DNA of 64,000 nucleotides, from NCBI GenBank assembly GCA_963724405.1, contig CAVRUQ010000012.1, positions 434,001-498,000 on the forward strand, read 5' to 3'. The stretch's first letter is position 1. Each line of letters opens with the position of its first letter. The DNA comes from CAVQBJ01 sp963724405. Lineage in GTDB: Bacteria; Actinomycetota; Thermoleophilia; Solirubrobacterales; Solirubrobacteraceae. Below, piece by piece: positions 61,395 through 64,000 of the stretch. A program made the position numbers and the translations under genes. The notes beneath the pieces were generated by a model that worked only from the letters and a program-made list of their open reading frames with translations, was not told where the DNA came from and did not search any database.

Positions 61395-62948
61395 TCAGTC
61401 GCGCGCGCCGCGCCCGTACAGGAGCTTCAGGCCCTTCGTCAGTCGCCGCGTCCATTTCGCCGTGTAGGGGAACATGTGCAGCTCGCGCTTCAGCGCGAAG
61501 CGCGACGTGACGACGATCGCCTGCTCCTTGGTGAACTTGCGAATCCCGCCGGCGCCGTGACGCGAACCGAGGCCTGAGGTCTTGTGCCCGCCCATCGGCA
61601 GCTCGAGCGCGAGGTAGTTGATGAGCGCGTCGTTGACGTTGACGGCGCCCGCGTCGATGCGGCGCGCGAGCTCCTCGCCCCGCGCACCGTCGCGCGTGAC
61701 GATCGACGCGCCGAGACCATAGGGCGTGTCGTTGGCCAGGCGGATCGCCTCCTCGGCATCGGCCACGCGCATGATCGGCAGCGTCGGCCCGAACGTCTCC
61801 TCCTGCATGATCTTCATCGAGTGGTCGACGTCGAGCAGGACGGTCGGCTCGAACCAGTGGCCCGGCTCCGGACCGCGATGCCCGCCGACGACGGCGCGCG
61901 CGCCCTTGGCGATCGCATCGTTGACATGGTCCTCGACGGTGTCCACCTGCGGCGGGAACGTCATCGAGCCGACCTCCACGGTGCCCGCTCCGCCGTCGGG
62001 GCGACCCTGGCGCAGCGCCCGCACCTTGTCGGTCACGAGGCCGACGAACTCGTCGTAGACCGGAGCCTCGACGTAGACGCGCTCGACCGAGATGCACGTC
62101 TGCCCGCAGTTCTGCATCGAGTAGTACGTGGCCAGGTTGGCCGCGCGCTCGAGGTCGGCGTCGCGCAGCACGATCATCGGGTCCTTGCCGCCGAGCTCGA
62201 GCGAGCACGGGATGAGGCGCCGCGCCGCCGCCTCGGCCACCTTGCGCCCGGTGCGCGTCGAGCCGGTGAACATGATCATGTCGACCTCTTCGACGAGCGC
62301 CGCCCCGGTCTCTCCGCGACCGGTGGCGATCTGCAGGACGTCCGGCGGCAGCCCGCACTCGCGCATCCCCTCGGCCATCAGCAGCGACGTGAGCGGCGTG
62401 ATCTCCGACGGCTTGAGCAGCACACTGTTGCCGGCGGCGAGGGCCGGGATGCAGTCGCCGAAGGAGTTGGTGAGGGGGTAGTTCCATGGGCCGATGACGC
62501 CGACGAGGCCGACCGGCAGGTGGCGCAGGACGAGCTTCTTGCCCTTGACGAGCACCGACGACGTGCGCACCCGCTCGTCGGCGAGGAAGGACTCGGCATG
62601 CTTGGCCCAGAAGCCGAACGCGTTCGCGCCGTAGGAGATCTCGGCGAGCTGGGCGTCCTCCCATGTCTTGCCCGTCTCGGCGATGATCGTGCGCGCGACC
62701 CGGTCGGCGTTGTCGAGCAACCACCGCTGTGCCCGGCGCAGCACGCGAGTGCGGCCGTCGAATCCGAGCGCCTCCCACGCGGGCTGGGCCGCGCGGGCCC
62801 GTGCCGCCATCTCGGCGACGGCGGCCGCGTCGAGATCGGCAACCGTGGCGATGATCTCGCCGGTCGCCGGGTTCTCCACCGGGATCGCCTCGCCGGCGTG
62901 CGTGCTGCCGTTGGCGCTTTGGCGGACCTGCTCCTCGACACCTGCCAT
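61395..62948 (-). CDS. aldehyde dehydrogenase
   Basis: 517 residues of the aldehyde dehydrogenase superfamily, oxidising an aldehyde with NAD(P). The glycine-rich NAD site lies near IMFTGSTRTGRKVAEAAA, the catalytic Glu in CSLELGGKDPMIVL and the nucleophile Cys in MQNCGQTCISVERVYVE; a conserved NDTPYGLGASIV block follows. Substrate class is not resolved; the sequence is in the long-chain/succinate-semialdehyde region of the family. ATG 62948 with a GGAGAG sequence upstream. Confidence 0.93.
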   Translation of the reverse strand: MAGVEEQVRQSANGSTHAGEAIPVENPATGEIIATVADLDAAAVAEMAARARAAQPAWEALGFDGRTRVLRRAQRWLLDNADRVARTIIAETGKTWEDAQLAEISYGANAFGFWAKHAESFLADERVRTSSVLVKGKKLVLRHLPVGLVGVIGPWNYPLTNSFGDCIPALAAGNSVLLKPSEITPLTSLLMAEGMRECGLPPDVLQIATGRGETGAALVEEVDMIMFTGSTRTGRKVAEAAARRLIPCSLELGGKDPMIVLRDADLERAANLATYYSMQNCGQTCISVERVYVEAPVYDEFVGLVTDKVRALRQGRPDGGAGTVEVGSMTFPPQVDTVEDHVNDAIAKGARAVVGGHRGPEPGHWFEPTVLLDVDHSMKIMQEETFGPTLPIMRVADAEEAIRLANDTPYGLGASIVTRDGARGEELARRIDAGAVNVNDALINYLALELPMGGHKTSGLGSRHGAGGIRKFTKEQAIVVTSRFALKRELHMFPYTAKWTRRLTKGLKLLYGRGARD

Positions 62949-63055
62949 GGGATTCTCTCCTCGTCGCGCGAACGCTGCCGTGTCCGCTTAGGCTAACCGA
63001 TCGCGGCGGCGCGGCAAGACGCCCGTCCGTGCGCGAAACACCGGCACGCGCGGTG

Positions 63056-63210
63056 CCTCCGGCACCCCTGACACCATGCCGGCCTGCGGCCGGCGGGGGG
63101 CCCACCTCCGGCGGCCACATGGCCGCCTCCGGCACCCCTGACACCATGCCGGCCTGCGGCCGGCGGGGGGCCCACCTCCGGCGGCCACATGGCCGCCTCC
63201 GGCACCCCTA
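63056..63210. repeat. tandem palindromic repeat, array 2
   Basis: Two full 70-bp units (63056-63125, 63126-63195) and a third partial (63196-63210), in the gap upstream of the aldehyde dehydrogenase. The same two palindromes occur: CCGGCC-TGC-GGCCGG and GGCGGCCACATGGCCGCC. The last bases of the array form the TAG stop of the cyclophilin gene on the minus strand. It is related to array 1 (9681-9830); within each array the units are nearly identical, which suggests recent tandem duplication or gene conversion. Confidence 0.85.
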
Positions 63211-63669
63211 GGCCGAGAGCTCGATCGACTCGATCACAAGGGGGGTCGTCGGTGCGTCGCGTCCGTCGGTGGGCGCCGCCTCGAGGCGATCGACGACGTC
63301 GAGTCCGTCGCTCACCTCGCCGAACACCGTGTGCTTGCCGTCGAGCCACGGCGCGGCATCGGTCGTGACGATGAAGAACTGCGAACCGTTCGTGTTCGGC
63401 CCGGCGTTGGCCATCGCGAGCGCGCCGCGAACCACCTTGTGATCGTTGAACTCGTCCTCGAAGGTGTAGCCCGGCCCGCCGGTCCCGGTGCCGTTCGGGC
63501 AGCCGCCCTGGATCATGAAGTCCTTGATGACGCGGTGGAAGGTCAGTCCGTCGTAGAAGCCGTCCGCGGCGAGCTTGCGGAAGTTCTCAACGGTCTTCGG
63601 CGCATCCTCGTCGAACAGATCGAGGGCGATGTCGCCCTCGGACGTGTGCATCGTGGCGCTGGACATCAT
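63208..63669 (-). CDS. cyclophilin-type peptidyl-prolyl isomerase
   Basis: 153 residues, single-domain cytoplasmic cyclophilin. It speeds cis-trans isomerisation of proline peptide bonds. The active-site Arg is in FHRVIKDFMIQGGCP; the rest of the pocket is present in GSQFFIVTTDAAPWLDGKHT. Start at ATG 63669 or the next ATG 63666, the latter better spaced from GAGAGGAG. Its TAG stop is formed by the edge of the palindromic repeat array. Confidence 0.94.
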   Translation of the reverse strand: MMSSATMHTSEGDIALDLFDEDAPKTVENFRKLAADGFYDGLTFHRVIKDFMIQGGCPNGTGTGGPGYTFEDEFNDHKVVRGALAMANAGPNTNGSQFFIVTTDAAPWLDGKHTVFGEVSDGLDVVDRLEAAPTDGRDAPTTPLVIESIELSA

Positions 63670-63688
63670 CGCTCCTCTCGGTTGGGCT

Positions 63689-64000
63689 CTAGGAACCGAC
63701 GCGCTGCAGCGAGACCTTGCGTCCGTGCACCGACTGGCCCTCGAGCGCGTCGACGACGCGATCGGCCTCCTGCTCGGGGACGGCGAGGAAGGCGAAGCGC
63801 TCGAGCAGCTGCACGTCGCGCACGGCCTCGCCGTCGAGACCGGCGTTCTTGGTCACCGCGGCGACGATGTCGGCCACGCTCAGCCCGGCAGCGCGACCAC
63901 CGTTCATGACGAGCTTGGCATAGGTGTCCTCCTCGCCGCGCGACACGTGCGGCTTGGAGTGGCGCCGCGGCGGCGTCTCGACGCGCGCGGGCGGAGCGAC
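63689..64000 (-). CDS. DEAD-box RNA helicase C-terminus, partial
   Basis: The last 103 codons of a gene that runs off the right edge. The visible part is a DbpA-type RNA-binding domain: EEDTYAKLVMNGGRAAGLSV, then IVAAVTKNAGLDGEAVRDVQ, and FAFLAVPEQEADRVVDALEG. This domain ends DEAD-box helicases of the CsdA/DeaD/DbpA group, which remodel RNA in ribosome assembly or cold adaptation. The preceding linker is basic and Pro/Arg-rich. It lies about 19 bp upstream of the cyclophilin gene on the same strand. Confidence 0.88.
   Translation of the reverse strand, partial: VAPPARVETPPRRHSKPHVSRGEEDTYAKLVMNGGRAAGLSVADIVAAVTKNAGLDGEAVRDVQLLERFAFLAVPEQEADRVVDALEGQSVHGRKVSLQRVGS

Overview
The window is 64 kb of very GC-rich (about 70%) bacterial chromosome. 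It most likely comes from an actinobacterium of the class Thermoleophilia, order Solirubrobacterales. The grounds are the GC content, many GTG and TTG starts, a complete 14-gene nuoA-N operon with the extra N7 cluster motif in NuoG, a PspC-fused histidine kinase, and a secreted protein (3598-4959) whose C-terminal module I associate with that order. I see no rRNA, prophage, insertion sequence or CRISPR array. Most genes are metabolic or housekeeping, and the lineage call is inference.

Layout, 1-10 kb. The window opens with the end of a transglutaminase-like gene and a TetR regulator with a palindromic operator facing an NTF2-like/hydrolase pair. A VapBC toxin-antitoxin pair follows, then two tRNA-Ser genes (GCT and TGA) and, about 3 kb on, serS. 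Two secreted proteins, a DUF1697 protein, a divergent pair of small redox-type lipoproteins (cytochrome c and a cupredoxin that lacks copper ligands), a structured intergenic region, a flavin reductase and a tandem palindromic repeat complete this part.

10.3-25.7 kb: the respiratory complex I operon nuoABCDEFGHIJKLMN, with stop/start overlaps at most junctions. It ends in a hairpin whose two arms hold the stop codons of nuoN and of the convergent pepF.

25.7-43.4 kb: oligoendopeptidase F, a lipoprotein, a tandem-domain ThyX-like flavoprotein, an ABC exporter pair, a PspC-kinase/LuxR two-component system, an alpha-glucan phosphorylase, an AMP-forming acyl-CoA ligase and an orphan AbiEi/DUF559 protein. 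After these comes an acetate module: acetyl-CoA synthetase, a SatP-type acetate transporter and a divergent LytS/LytTR two-component pair.

43.4-64 kb: membrane proteins, a CBS-domain protein, a flippase-like protein, a small acidic repeat protein, a methyltransferase, Bcp peroxiredoxin plus a truncated second copy, and an Fpg/Nei glycosylase. Then come a secreted glycosidase, an APH-like kinase/HAD pair resembling the N-terminal half of ACAD10, a PEP-mutase-family enzyme, CtaG and a DMT transporter. A kinase/HD-GYP/receiver signalling operon, an aldehyde dehydrogenase, a second palindromic repeat array, a cyclophilin and the 3' end of a DEAD-box helicase close the window.

No single obvious new system stands out. 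The observations most worth following are: a 67-70 bp tandem palindromic repeat family that abuts stop codons at two distant loci; two genes sandwiched between an intact gene end and a decayed copy of that end (glgP, and a hypothetical next to bcp); the ThyX-like tandem protein with an altered signature; the copper-ligand-free cupredoxin sharing one AT-rich promoter island with a cytochrome c; and the acetate/LytTR module.
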